A DNA stretch of 64,000 bases from Pseudomonas kairouanensis (lineage in GTDB: Bacteria > Pseudomonadota > Gammaproteobacteria > Pseudomonadales > Pseudomonadaceae), in NCBI RefSeq assembly GCF_004682055.1, contig NZ_QUZU01000010.1, positions 62,001-126,000 on the forward strand, written 5' to 3'. The notes below the pieces were generated by a model. The model made no database searches and was not told the origin of the DNA. It saw only the letters and a program-made list of their open reading frames with translations. The number at the start of each line of letters is the position of its first letter. Within the stretch, counting starts at the first letter, position 1. Shown here piece after piece: positions 29,875-38,823 of the stretch. Position numbers and translations under genes: made by a program.

Positions 29875-30456
29875 TTAATCGGCGTATACGACGGTGAAGC
29901 CGACGCGGGTTTTGATCAACCCTTCGGTGGCTGGCGCAGTTGCGTAAAACTGTGCAGCCAGTGGGATGACGGCCTGGTTGTCGGCGATCACTACCCCTTC
30001 GGATTTTTCGGTGTAGACGTGAATCGGCGAGCCGTCACGGTTAGTCACCTCTACCTGGACGTTCTTGGCGTTGGTGGTATCGGACGGATCATCGTAGCCA
30101 TCGATGTTCAAGCGGCCGGTTGCCACGTCAATGGCCGGGCTGGTTGGGTCGAACAGAACCATAGCGGTTCGGCCGTTGGTGCAACTGCCTTGGCCTGGCC
30201 CACCCACACGAATGGTGAAACCGGTCAGGTTGGCGCGATCACCTGGGTTTGCCAGGCGCGAGGCGGAGACGCTCGCCAGGTTGACGTCCTTGACCACTGC
30301 ACCCGTGCCTGGTGCAACGCCTTCGACGGTGCAAGTCGTATCGTTTACCTGTCCGGAAAAGTTGATGTTGCCGTCAATCGCTGCATGTGCCGATTGCGAT
30401 ACAGCAGCGGCCAAGGTAAGAGCTGCCGCAACAGTGGAAAGCGCATTGAATTTCAT
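29875..30456 (-). CDS. Major fimbrial subunit (type-1-like pilin)
   Basis: 193 aa. Signal peptide (cleavage after SAHA) is followed by a donor-strand N-terminus AIDGNINFSGQVNDTTC, then a pilin fold with two Cys (DTTC and GSCTNG) that should form the usual disulphide. The C-terminus GFTVVYAD carries the near-terminal Tyr. First in the fimbrial operon, and therefore most likely the shaft subunit. It differs in sequence from the pilin domains of the three distal subunits. Expression probably depends on the divergent response regulator. Confidence 0.9.
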   Translation of the reverse strand: MKFNALSTVAAALTLAAAVSQSAHAAIDGNINFSGQVNDTTCTVEGVAPGTGAVVKDVNLASVSASRLANPGDRANLTGFTIRVGGPGQGSCTNGRTAMVLFDPTSPAIDVATGRLNIDGYDDPSDTTNAKNVQVEVTNRDGSPIHVYTEKSEGVVIADNQAVIPLAAQFYATAPATEGLIKTRVGFTVVYAD

Positions 30457-30805
30457 AGTATTTCCAGTCGTGAGTTATCGGTATGACCCGCTCCGGCTTG
30501 TGATAGGCCCTGGCTCGATAATTACATCGAGGGCCTCAGCCAGGCGGGAAGGCATATTTGTCTATGTGCGTGTTTATTGCCTATAGAGAAGTGACGAGGT
30601 TTATCTCGTGATTACTCGAAAATTGCTCATTTTATAAAAATAGTTGCATTGACTTTGAGGTGTAAGATGTTGCTGTAAGACTCTCCTGAAAGAGTCAAGC
30701 TTGTTGTTTTTCTGTATTGATACTCGGGATTGGCTGGGATATACCGTGTTCATAACTATTAGAGGTTGCTTGGGTTAAGCGGCATTCACTTGTGCGGGTC
30801 TATTG
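30457..30805. promoter_or_regulatory. Divergent control region between fimbrial operon and response regulator
   Basis: About 350 bases without a gene. Its right two thirds is visibly richer in A and T than the surrounding coding DNA. It holds two direct TGTAAGA repeats 13 bases apart (30661-30667, 30674-30680) and an inverted repeat GACTCT-N6-AGAGTC (30679-30696). These are candidate regulator sites for the two divergent units. I could not assign -35/-10 boxes with confidence. Confidence 0.5.
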
Positions 30806-31501
30806 ATGCTTACTTCAATTTCTAATGTGCACACGGTCATGTTGTTGGACGACCATGAAATGGTTCGGCAGGGGATCGAGTTGGGCCTGAGCAAAGAGGC
30901 GGACCTGAGCGTGGTCGGCTCATTCGGCACGGCCAGGGAGTTGTTGACGGCACTGGCCAGGCAGCCTGCGGACGTCGTGGTGATGGACTTTGTGCTTGGG
31001 CCGTCCGACATCGATGGTCTGAGCTTGATCCAGGCGCTCAACAGACGGTTCAGCACTTGCAAGTCTGTGGTTGTCTCCTCCCATTACACCCCTGCAACAG
31101 TTTCGCTGGCACTGAAGGCTGGAAGTTGGGGCGTTTTGGGCAAGACCCAGAACCTGACTGAGTTGATCACGGCGATTCGGACGGTAGCCCAGGGCAGAAT
31201 TTACCTGCAGCCTTGTATGTTGCCGGGGTTGCAGGCCTCGCAGCCAATGTTTGATGTGGCCACTGTCCAGTCGAGGGTGCAGCTTTCCTCCCCCGTGCGT
31301 TTGAATGCCAGCTTGACGCCAAAAGAGCAGGAAGTGTTGCGCTGCTTTCTCGATGGCATGTCCGTCAACTCAATTGCGGCAAAGTTCTCCCGCAGTGCAA
31401 GTACGATCAGTACCCAGAAACAATCGGCTTATCGAAAGTTGGGTATAAAGTCTGACAGCGAGCTGTTCAAATTCACTCAGCAGTTCGGTGATCCGGGATG
31501 A
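30806..31501 (+). CDS. NarL/LuxR-type response regulator of the fimbrial cluster
   Basis: 231 aa from ATG 30806. Receiver domain at residues about 8-125: the acidic pair is in LLDDHEM, the phospho-acceptor Asp in VVVMDFVLG (about residue 56), a Ser in VVSSHYT and the Lys in GVLGKTQ. A linker leads to a C-terminal LuxR-type helix-turn-helix (LTPKEQEVLRCFLDGMSVNSIAAKFSRSASTISTQKQSAYRKLGI). All phosphorylation residues are present, so it should need a sensor kinase, but none is encoded nearby. By position, divergent from the pilin gene, it most likely controls fimbrial expression. It ends 37 bases before phaD (convergent). Confidence 0.88.
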   Translation: MLTSISNVHTVMLLDDHEMVRQGIELGLSKEADLSVVGSFGTARELLTALARQPADVVVMDFVLGPSDIDGLSLIQALNRRFSTCKSVVVSSHYTPATVSLALKAGSWGVLGKTQNLTELITAIRTVAQGRIYLQPCMLPGLQASQPMFDVATVQSRVQLSSPVRLNASLTPKEQEVLRCFLDGMSVNSIAAKFSRSASTISTQKQSAYRKLGIKSDSELFKFTQQFGDPG

Positions 31502-31538
31502 GGTTACACCTGTAAGACATTTTTCTTGGTGTTGTAGG

Positions 31539-32159
31539 TTAAGTAGGATTATCTAAATAGCGCAATGCTAAACGCTCAGTTGCCTGCCGTGCAGGCAGCA
31601 GTAGATGCGGCGCGACCAGCATCATGATCTGGTAGACCACCACCTGCACTTCGCCTTCGCGGTCGAGGATCCGCTGGTAATCCAGGGAGAACAGCAGGGT
31701 CAGGGTGATCTGCTCCACCAACTGCCCAAGCGCTTGAGTGTCGCTGACCAACTGACCCGCAGCCTTGAGGCGTGCCAACAGTGACGCCAGGGTGCGCTTG
31801 AGCGCCGTGAGCAGGTTGCGAATGCCCTTGGCCAGCTTCGGCAGGCGCCCCGCCAGGTTGGACAGGTCCTGGAACAGAAAGCGGTAATGGGCCATGCGCT
31901 CGACGATCAGGTGCAGGAACAACCAGTAGTCCTGTGCCTCCAGTTGAGCATCCGCCGGTGGATCGAGCAGCGGTGCCAGTTCGTTCTGGAACCGCTCGAA
32001 CAGCCCAAGCACCAGTGGTTCCTTGCCATGGAAGTGATAGTAGAGGTTGCCGGGGCTGATCCCCATTTCATTGGCCACCTCCATGGTCGACACGTTGGGT
32101 TCGCCCTTCTGGTTGAACAACTGCAGGGCACATTCAAGGATACGGTCGCGGGTCTTCAT
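31539..32159 (-). CDS. phaD: TetR-family regulator PhaD
   Basis: 206 aa. N-terminal TetR helix-turn-helix (RILECALQLFNQKGEPNVSTMEVANEMGISPGNLYYHFHGKE) followed by an all-helical ligand domain. In P. putida, PhaD activates the pha genes and senses an intermediate of fatty-acid catabolism. Last gene of phaC1-phaZ-phaC2-phaD, 27 bases after phaC2. In related pseudomonads phaF lies directly beyond it; here the fimbrial cluster intervenes. Confidence 0.94.
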   Translation of the reverse strand: MKTRDRILECALQLFNQKGEPNVSTMEVANEMGISPGNLYYHFHGKEPLVLGLFERFQNELAPLLDPPADAQLEAQDYWLFLHLIVERMAHYRFLFQDLSNLAGRLPKLAKGIRNLLTALKRTLASLLARLKAAGQLVSDTQALGQLVEQITLTLLFSLDYQRILDREGEVQVVVYQIMMLVAPHLLLPARQATERLALRYLDNPT

Positions 32160-32186
32160 CCAGTCTTCTTAAAGTGATCGTTGAGC

Positions 32187-33869
32187 TCAACGCACCCGCA
32201 CGTAGGTGCCGGGCGCCGCTTCCATCGGTGGGTAATTCTGGTTGCCCAGGGCGGTGAGGGTTTCGCGCTGTACGCCCGAGCGTTGCTGGATCCACTCCAG
32301 CCACTGCGGCCACCAGCTGCCCTCGACGTGATTGGCGTCGTAGTACCAGGCGCGCGGGTCGCTGCTCAGCTTGGGGTTTTCGACGTAGTTGGCCTTGGGG
32401 TTGCCCGGCGGGTTAAGGATGCTCTGGATATGCCCGCTGTTGGACAGCACGAAGCGCTTGTCCCCGCCCAAAAGTTGTGTGGAGCGGTACACCGCATCCC
32501 ACGGCGTAATGTGATCGTTGATCCCGGCCACGCTGAAGCTGTCCACCGTGACCTTCTGCAGGTCGATGGGCGTGCCGCACACTTCCAGGCCGCCAGGATG
32601 GCTGAGGGGGTTGTGCTTGAAGAAGTCCAGCAGGTCGCCGTGCAGCGCGGCGGGCAGGCGCGTGTTGTCGTTGTTCCAGTACAGGATGTCGAAGGCCGGC
32701 GGTTCCTTGCCCAGCAGGTAGTTGTTGATCCAGTAGTTCCAGATCAGGTCATTGGGGCGCATCCAGGCGAATACCTTGGCCATGTCGCGACCGTCCAACA
32801 CGCCCTGCTGGTAGGAGCGGCGCTTGGCGGCTTCCAGGGTCTGCTCGTCGGCAAACAGGGTGGCGGGGCTGTCGATCTGGCTGTCCAGCAGGCTGACGAG
32901 GTAACTGGCACTGGAAATACGTCGCAGCTGACGCTTGGCCTGCAAGTGGCCTTGCAGCGCGGCGATGGTCAGGCCGCCGGCGCAGGCGCCCATCAAGTTG
33001 ACCTCGCGCGCCCCGGTGATCGCACGGCACACGTTAAGCGCTTCTTCCAGTGCCGCAACGTAGGTGGACAGGCCCCACTCGCGGTGGCGCACATCCGGGT
33101 TGCGCCAACTGACCATGAACGTCTGCAGGCCGTTTTTAAGGGCAAACTGTACAAAGCTGTTGGCGGGGCTCAAGTCGAAAATGTAGTACTTGTTGATTTG
33201 CGGTGGCACCACCAGCAGCGGCTTGGCGTACTGCTTTTCGCTCATGGGCTTGTACTGGATCAGCTCCAGCAACTCATTGCGAAACACCACCGAGCCGGGG
33301 GTGGTGGCAACGGTCTTGCCCACTTCGAAGGCGTGCTTGCTCACTTGACGCGGCAGGCCGTTGTTGTGCAGCAGGTCTTCGACCAGGTTGCTCACGCCGC
33401 GGACCACACTGTTGCCCCCGGAGTTGAGCAGCTCCTTGATGGCCAGCGGGTTGAGCAGGGTGTTGGAAGGCGAGACCGCATCATTGAGCAGAGAGAAGGC
33501 GAAGTGCGCACGGGCGCGGTCATCGGCGTTCAAGGAGAGATCGTCGATCCAGTGACGGGTCTGTTTTTGCCAGCTCAAGTAGGCTTGCAGGCTGCGCCGG
33601 TAAAACGGGTTGAGCGTCCAGGTGGGGTCGATGAAGCGGCTGTCCTTGGGATTGGGCTCATGCACGGTTTCACCCAGCAGAACGCGGCCCAGTTGGCCGC
33701 TCAACGCCCACGCATGGCGCGCGGTATGCACCGGGTTGCGCAGGCCGTGAACCGCCACACTGCGCAGGGTCGAGAGCAAATCCCTTCCTCTGAGGCCGGT
33801 GATTGCGTTTTGCGCATTGATGAACACAGCCGGGGCGGGCGCCGGGTTCGTCACGGGTCTTTCTCGCAT
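32187..33869 (-). CDS. phaC2: Class II poly(3-hydroxyalkanoate) polymerase 2
   Basis: 560 aa from ATG 33869, which has AAGGAG at ideal spacing; the open frame continues upstream without an RBS. It polymerises (R)-3-hydroxyacyl-CoA into medium-chain-length PHA at the granule surface. The modified lipase box reads GACAGG with the active Cys near residue 296. The Asp lies in VAGINDHITPWDA and the His in LSNSGHIQSILNPPGNPKA. A paralogue of phaC1 on the other side of phaZ, as in other pseudomonads. Confidence 0.96.
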   Translation of the reverse strand: MRERPVTNPAPAPAVFINAQNAITGLRGRDLLSTLRSVAVHGLRNPVHTARHAWALSGQLGRVLLGETVHEPNPKDSRFIDPTWTLNPFYRRSLQAYLSWQKQTRHWIDDLSLNADDRARAHFAFSLLNDAVSPSNTLLNPLAIKELLNSGGNSVVRGVSNLVEDLLHNNGLPRQVSKHAFEVGKTVATTPGSVVFRNELLELIQYKPMSEKQYAKPLLVVPPQINKYYIFDLSPANSFVQFALKNGLQTFMVSWRNPDVRHREWGLSTYVAALEEALNVCRAITGAREVNLMGACAGGLTIAALQGHLQAKRQLRRISSASYLVSLLDSQIDSPATLFADEQTLEAAKRRSYQQGVLDGRDMAKVFAWMRPNDLIWNYWINNYLLGKEPPAFDILYWNNDNTRLPAALHGDLLDFFKHNPLSHPGGLEVCGTPIDLQKVTVDSFSVAGINDHITPWDAVYRSTQLLGGDKRFVLSNSGHIQSILNPPGNPKANYVENPKLSSDPRAWYYDANHVEGSWWPQWLEWIQQRSGVQRETLTALGNQNYPPMEAAPGTYVRVR

Positions 33870-33958
33870 GAGCCAACACTCCTTCGTCAAGCCATCAAAC
33901 AGGCACGCCAATTCAGAACCATAGTCGGTTCCTGGCAAGTTGCGCGGCGGTGTGGTCC

Positions 33959-34804
33959 TTACACGGCCGGGCGCGGATGAATCACCGCACGCATACGCTC
34001 CTCTTCCAAAAACTTCATGATGATCGGCGCCACGGCTTCGGCCCGTGTAATCAGGAACAGATGGCCGTCATCGATGATGTGCAACTGCGCATTGGGAATG
34101 CGCCAGGCCAGCATGCGCATGTTGATCAGCGGGATCAGCGGGTCGTCGTCCCCCGCCAGCACCAGGGTGGGCTGGCGGATCTTGTGCAGCCAATGGATGC
34201 TGGTCCAGCCAAGCCCTGCGAACAGTTGCCAGTAGTAACCCAGCTTGCCGGCCGAACGCACTTTGCTGGCGTGGTCGGCGGCAAGGTTGGAATCGCGACG
34301 GAACGAGCCGCCATAAATCATCGGCGCAATGCGCACCACATGGGACGGTTGGATATAGCGGCGTGGGCTTGCCATCAGCCACAGCACTTTTGGTTTGCCC
34401 GGCACCATCACCGCGCCTGCCGCCGTGGCAGCCAGGATCAGTTTTTTGCAGCGCTCCGGGTAGTCGTAGGCAAATTGCTGCGCCAGGGCGCCGCCCCAGG
34501 ACACTCCCACAGCGTTGACCTGGCCGTAGTCCAGGTAATCGAGCATGCGCGCAGTGAGCTTGGCCAAACCGGGGAAGCGATAGGGCCGTTTGGGCGTGGA
34601 CGAGCCACCCACGCCCGGCACGTCGAAGGCAATGACCTCCAGGTCCGGATCCAGGGCCTGGACGAACGGAAACACCAACTCAAGGTTGGCGCCGATGCCG
34701 TTGAAGATCAGCAGCGGCGTCAAGTGAGGCTTGCCCGGGCGCACCGCCGTGCGGATGGTCTGGCCATCCAGGTCGATGGTACGGAAGATGAACGGTTGCG
34801 GCAT
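33959..34804 (-). CDS. phaZ: Intracellular PHA depolymerase
   Basis: 281 aa from ATG 34804 (MPQPFIFRTIDLDGQ), with an AGGG RBS 7 bases upstream; a TTG at 34819 is less likely. An alpha/beta-hydrolase that mobilises stored PHA. Nucleophile elbow GVSWGGALAQ (Ser near residue 102), acid in LAGDDDPLIP, His in DDGHLFLI. It lies between phaC1 and phaC2, the classic class II arrangement, so synthesis and breakdown are encoded together. Confidence 0.96.
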   Translation of the reverse strand: MPQPFIFRTIDLDGQTIRTAVRPGKPHLTPLLIFNGIGANLELVFPFVQALDPDLEVIAFDVPGVGGSSTPKRPYRFPGLAKLTARMLDYLDYGQVNAVGVSWGGALAQQFAYDYPERCKKLILAATAAGAVMVPGKPKVLWLMASPRRYIQPSHVVRIAPMIYGGSFRRDSNLAADHASKVRSAGKLGYYWQLFAGLGWTSIHWLHKIRQPTLVLAGDDDPLIPLINMRMLAWRIPNAQLHIIDDGHLFLITRAEAVAPIIMKFLEEERMRAVIHPRPAV

Positions 34805-34854
34805 GGGCCTACCCTGCAAAATGGCGCACTAATTCCCTGTAGGAACTCGGTCAG

Positions 34855-34958
34855 TGTGGGAGCGGCGGTGCGACGATTCGACTTGCTCGCGAAGGCGGTC
34901 TGTCAGCAACAGATGTACTGACTGACCCAGCGCTTTCGCGAGCAAGCCCGCTCCCACA
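34855..34958. repeat. REP doublet with an interrupted left arm
   Basis: The right arm (34935-34958) is the normal TTCGCGAGCAAGCCCGCTCC type. The left arm starts TGTGGGAGCGG (34855-34865), is broken by 16 foreign bases (34866-34881), then resumes CTTGCTCGCGAA (34882-34893). It lies between phaC1 and phaZ. Confidence 0.8.
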
Positions 34959-34993
34959 TTTGACCGCATTCCAACTACAAAGCTGTGTTTCGC

Positions 34994-36673
34994 TTAGCGT
35001 TCGTGTACATAGGTGCCGGGTGCCGCTTCGGCTGCGGCGTAAGTCTTGTTACCCAGACTCGTCGGCGCCTTCTTCAGCTTACCGGCCCGCTCCGCCTGCC
35101 ACGCTTGCCAATGCAGCCACCACGAATCGGTGTGCTTGGTGGCATTTTCCTGCCATTCCAGCGGTTTCGCCGTCAGGCTGTCACTGGTCTGATAGCGCGC
35201 CTTGGGGTTGCCCGGCGGGTTGAGGATGCTCTGGATATGCCCGCTGCTGGACAACACGAACTCCACCTTGCCCCCAAACAATTGCGCCGATTTGTAGCAA
35301 GACTGCCATGGCGTGATGTGGTCGTTGGTGCCCGCCAGGGAATAAATGTCTGCGGTAACCTGCTTGAGGTCGATGGGCGTGCCGCACACTTCCAGGGCAT
35401 TGGCGCGCACCAGCGGGTTGTTCTTGAACAGTTCAATCAGGTCGCCGTGGAACGCGGCGGGCAAGCGGGTGGTGTCATTGTTCCAGAACAGGATGTCGAA
35501 CACCGGGGGTTCATTGCCCAGCAGGTAGTTGTTGACCCAGTAGTTCCAGATCAAGTCGTTGGGGCGCATCCACGCGAATACCTTGGCCATGTCGCGGCCT
35601 TCCAGCACACCGGCCTGGTAGGAGTGGCGCTTGGCCGCCTCCAGGGTCTGCTCATCGACGAACAGCGCCACCTGGGTGTCCAGGGTGGTGTCCAGCACGC
35701 TCACCAACAGGGTCAGGGCGTTGACCTTCTTTTCCCCCAGCGCGGCATAGTGGCCGAGCAGGGCGGTGCAGGTAATACCGCCGGAGCAGGCGCCGAGCAT
35801 GTTGATGTCTTTGCTGCCGGTGATGGCGGTCACTACATCCACCGCTTCCTTGAGCGCCTCGATGTAGGTCGACAACCCCCACTCGCGCTGGGCCTTGGTC
35901 GGGTTGCGCCAACTGACGATAAAGGTCTGCTGGCCATTGCGCAGGCAAAAGCGCGCCAGGCTCTTATCCGGGCTCAGGTCGAAGACATAGAATTTATTGA
36001 TCTGCGGCGGCACCACCAGCAGGGGGCGCTCGTGCACCTGTTCGGTGATCGGCTTGTACTGGATAAGCTCCAGCACGTCGTTGCGAAACACCACCGCGCC
36101 TTCGCTGGTGCCCAGGGTCTTGCCCACTTCGAAGGCGCCCATGTTGACCTGGCTGGGCATGCCGCCGTTGTGCACCATGTCCTTGGCCAGGTGGGACAGG
36201 CCGTCCAGCAGGCTCTTGCCGCCGGTTTCAAAGAAGCGTTTGACCGCCGCCGGGTTGGCCGCGCTGTTGGTGGGGGCCATGGCTTCGGTCATCAGGTTGA
36301 TCACGAAGTGGCCGCGGCTGATGTCCTGGTCAGACAGGTTGCTGTCGCCGATCCAGTCATGCAGTTCCTTGCGCCACGCCAGGTAGGTTTGCAGGTAGCG
36401 CTTGTAGAGCGGGTTCTGGCTCCAGGCCGGGTCATGGAAGCGGCGGTCGTCGCTCTCGGGCACCAGTTGGGATTTGCCGAACATCACGTTCTTCAATTCG
36501 ACGCCAAAGTGGGCGACGTGCTTGACGCTGTGCAACGGTTGCTTGATGGCTTGGGTCAGCACCATCTTCGCCGAGGCGAGTAAATCCTTTTTCCGTAACG
36601 CGATGATCGGGTTGAGCCCCAGGGTGTTTTCCGAGGCTTGGCGTTTCAAGTCATCGTTGTTCTTGTTACTCAT
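34994..36673 (-). CDS. phaC1: Class II poly(3-hydroxyalkanoate) polymerase 1
   Basis: 559 aa, ATG 36673. Main medium-chain-length PHA synthase. The lipase-like box is GACSGG (active Cys near 296), the catalytic Asp is in LAGTNDHITPW and the His in LSSSGHIQSILNPPGNPKA. N-terminal region MSNKNNDDLKRQASENTLG is typical of Pseudomonas PhaC1. Head of the phaC1ZC2D unit; upstream is a -24/-12-like site overlapping a palindrome. The REP doublet after it could reduce co-transcription with phaZ. Confidence 0.97.
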   Translation of the reverse strand: MSNKNNDDLKRQASENTLGLNPIIALRKKDLLASAKMVLTQAIKQPLHSVKHVAHFGVELKNVMFGKSQLVPESDDRRFHDPAWSQNPLYKRYLQTYLAWRKELHDWIGDSNLSDQDISRGHFVINLMTEAMAPTNSAANPAAVKRFFETGGKSLLDGLSHLAKDMVHNGGMPSQVNMGAFEVGKTLGTSEGAVVFRNDVLELIQYKPITEQVHERPLLVVPPQINKFYVFDLSPDKSLARFCLRNGQQTFIVSWRNPTKAQREWGLSTYIEALKEAVDVVTAITGSKDINMLGACSGGITCTALLGHYAALGEKKVNALTLLVSVLDTTLDTQVALFVDEQTLEAAKRHSYQAGVLEGRDMAKVFAWMRPNDLIWNYWVNNYLLGNEPPVFDILFWNNDTTRLPAAFHGDLIELFKNNPLVRANALEVCGTPIDLKQVTADIYSLAGTNDHITPWQSCYKSAQLFGGKVEFVLSSSGHIQSILNPPGNPKARYQTSDSLTAKPLEWQENATKHTDSWWLHWQAWQAERAGKLKKAPTSLGNKTYAAAEAAPGTYVHER

Positions 36674-36789
36674 CTACGACGCTCCATTGTCCGAAAGACG
36701 AGTACCCGTTACCGCTGTGCATCAAATCTCGATACACAACACAAGCCAGGTACTGCGACTCGGGTGACCGTTGATACCGCATCGTCAAA

Positions 36790-36805
36790 TGCAGGGAACT
36801 TGCCA
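36790..36805 (-). promoter_or_regulatory. Candidate sigma-54 promoter of phaC1
   Basis: On the minus strand TGGCAAG-N4-CTGCA places GG and GC exactly 12 bases apart, as in the -24/-12 consensus, with mismatches at two less critical positions. It lies about 117 bases before the phaC1 start. It overlaps a perfect GGAACT-N4-AGTTCC inverted repeat (36795-36810). A -24/-12 promoter has been proposed for phaC1 in P. aeruginosa. No enhancer-binding site was identified. Confidence 0.4.
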
Positions 36806-36922
36806 GTTCCATTGGTTACCCGAGTTTAATTTTTTTCGCAAGCGGGCCAATCGTTGGCCACGAGACTGGGCATTCAAGCAGATGAAATTAGAAAATGCCC
36901 TCTAAAGAGCAAGACGCCTGGG

Positions 36923-37300
36923 CTAGAGCATCAGCCGCACGACCGACTCGCTCGGATCGCGGGTTTTACCAGCGGCTTTGAGTTCGGCCAGATAATCGGC
37001 CCACAGCGCATCCTGACGCACGGCCAGCTGGTAGAGGTAGTCCCAGGTGAACAGTCCGCTGTCATGACCATCGTCAAAGGTCAATTTCAGTGCGTACTGG
37101 CCAGCGGGCTCGATCTTGGTGAGCCGGACGTTGAGCTTGCCGAATTGCAGGATAGGCTTGCCGTGGCCCTGTACCTCAGCGGAAGGCGAGTGGGTGCGCA
37201 GCAGTTCAGCGGGGAGTTGGTACACCTCGTCGGGCCCGTAGGTGAGGCCGAGGGTGTTGGAGGTTTTGTGCAGGTTTACAGCAGTAGGAAATTTGGACAT
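36923..37300 (-). CDS. DUF971 / gamma-butyrobetaine-hydroxylase-like domain protein
   Basis: 125 aa. A single small beta-rich domain of the type found at the N-terminus of gamma-butyrobetaine hydroxylase (DUF971), with YGPDEVYQLPAELLRTHSPSAEVQGHG and DDGHDSGLFTWDYLYQL. Stand-alone versions are of unknown function; in relatives some are linked with Fe-S assembly. There is no catalytic dioxygenase domain. Between hslU and phaC1 in the usual Pseudomonas order. Confidence 0.85.
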   Translation of the reverse strand: MSKFPTAVNLHKTSNTLGLTYGPDEVYQLPAELLRTHSPSAEVQGHGKPILQFGKLNVRLTKIEPAGQYALKLTFDDGHDSGLFTWDYLYQLAVRQDALWADYLAELKAAGKTRDPSESVVRLML

Positions 37301-37332
37301 TGGAGATAACCCTGAAGAAACCGGCGTAAAAA

Positions 37333-37421
37333 TGTGGGAGGGGGCTTGCCCCCGATAGCAGTGTGTCAGTCAGCATATCTCTATCTGACAGACCGCCATC
37401 GGGAGCAAGCCCCCTCCCACA
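37333..37421. repeat. REP doublet, GGAGGGGGC family
   Basis: Arms TGTGGGAGGGGGCTTGCCCC and reverse complement (ending 37421) around about 40 variable bases, in the gap between hslU and the DUF971 gene. Same family as 39500-39589 and 63273-63362. Confidence 0.9.
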
Positions 37422-37448
37422 TTAGAGCAAAGCAGTTCTGCGTGTGGC

Positions 37449-38786
37449 TTACAGAATGTAGCGCGACAGATCTTCGTTCTGCGCCAATTCGCCCAAGTGG
37501 CTGTTGACGTATTCTGCGTCGATCTTGATCACTTCGCCATTTTGCGCCCCAGCCAAATCGCCAGCACTGAAGGACACTTCCTCCAGCAACCGCTCCAGCA
37601 AGGTGTGCAAACGACGCGCACCGATGTTCTCGGTCTTCTCGTTGACCTGCCAGGCAATCTCCGCCAAACGCTTGATGCCGTCCGGCTGGAACTCGATCCC
37701 CAAGCCTTCGGTTTTCAGCAGCTCACGGTATTGCTCGGTAAGCGAAGCATGCGGCTCGCTGAGGATGCGCTCGAAGTCGCCTGGGGTCAGCGCCTTGAGC
37801 TCAACACGAATCGGCAGGCGGCCTTGCAGCTCCGGCACCAGGTCGCTTGGCTTGCTCAGGTGGAACGCGCCGGAGGCGATAAACAGGATGTGGTCGGTCT
37901 TGACCATACCCAGCTTGGTGTTCACCGTGCAGCCTTCGATCAGCGGCAGCAAGTCGCGCTGTACGCCTTCGCGGGACACATCGACGCCACCGGAGTTGCC
38001 ACGCTTGGCCACCTTGTCGATCTCGTCGATAAACACGATGCCGTGCTGCTCGACCGCTTCGAGGGCCTTGGCCTTGAGTTCTTCCTCGTTCACCAGGCGC
38101 CCGGCTTCTTCGTCGCGCACCAGCTTCAGCGCGTCTTTGACCTTGAGCTTGCGGCTTTTCTTCTTGCCCTTGCCCATGTTGGCGAACAGGTTCTGCAACT
38201 GGCTGGTCATTTCTTCCATGCCAGGCGGGGCAGAGATATCGACGCCGGACACTTCGGCAACTTCGATTTCGATTTCCTTGTCATCCAGCTGGCCTTCACG
38301 CAGGCGCTTGCGGAACAGCTGACGGGTGTTGGAGTCGGAGGCCGGTGCGGCGTCTTCGTTGAAGCCCATGCGCGCCGGTGGCAGCAGGGCATCGAGGATG
38401 CGTTCTTCGGCAGCGTCTTCGGCGCGGTGGCTGACCTTGGTCATTTCCTGCTCGCGCAACAGCTTCAGCGCGGCGTCGGCCAGGTCACGGATGATCGATT
38501 CGACATCGCGGCCCACATAGCCCACCTCAGTGAACTTGGTGGCCTCGACCTTGATGAACGGTGCGTTGGCCAGCTTGGCCAAGCGACGGGCGATTTCGGT
38601 TTTACCGACGCCTGTAGGGCCGATCATCAGGATGTTCTTGGGCGTCACTTCAACGCGCAGTTCTTCGGGCAGTTGCATCCGGCGCCAGCGGTTACGCAGC
38701 GCAATGGCAACGGCGCGCTTGGCATCGTCCTGGCCGATGATATGGCGGTTGAGTTCGTGGACGATTTCGCGGGGAGTCATGGACAT
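37449..38786 (-). CDS. hslU: ATP-dependent protease ATPase subunit HslU
   Basis: 445 aa from ATG 38786 ([13 protein letters not shown]); ATG 38780 is the alternative. AAA+ unfoldase that feeds substrates to HslV. Walker [10 protein letters not shown], the pore motif GYVGRDVES, a central I-domain (about residues 110-235) containing [16 protein letters not shown], Walker [10 protein letters not shown], and a sensor-2 and C-terminal region ending in DLSRYIL, the tail that docks into HslV. Directly downstream of hslV. Confidence 0.97.
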   Translation of the reverse strand: MSMTPREIVHELNRHIIGQDDAKRAVAIALRNRWRRMQLPEELRVEVTPKNILMIGPTGVGKTEIARRLAKLANAPFIKVEATKFTEVGYVGRDVESIIRDLADAALKLLREQEMTKVSHRAEDAAEERILDALLPPARMGFNEDAAPASDSNTRQLFRKRLREGQLDDKEIEIEVAEVSGVDISAPPGMEEMTSQLQNLFANMGKGKKKSRKLKVKDALKLVRDEEAGRLVNEEELKAKALEAVEQHGIVFIDEIDKVAKRGNSGGVDVSREGVQRDLLPLIEGCTVNTKLGMVKTDHILFIASGAFHLSKPSDLVPELQGRLPIRVELKALTPGDFERILSEPHASLTEQYRELLKTEGLGIEFQPDGIKRLAEIAWQVNEKTENIGARRLHTLLERLLEEVSFSAGDLAGAQNGEVIKIDAEYVNSHLGELAQNEDLSRYIL

Positions 38787-38823
38787 AGTGTTTGGCGGCC
38801 TCAAGCGGGAATAAGCCTACGGC

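Noticed and set aside
32181..36583. Long plus-strand frames (about 600 and 530 codons) opposite phaC2 and phaC1
   Set aside because: Both mirror conserved PHA synthase genes and show His/Gln/Gly-rich compositions typical of antisense shadows.
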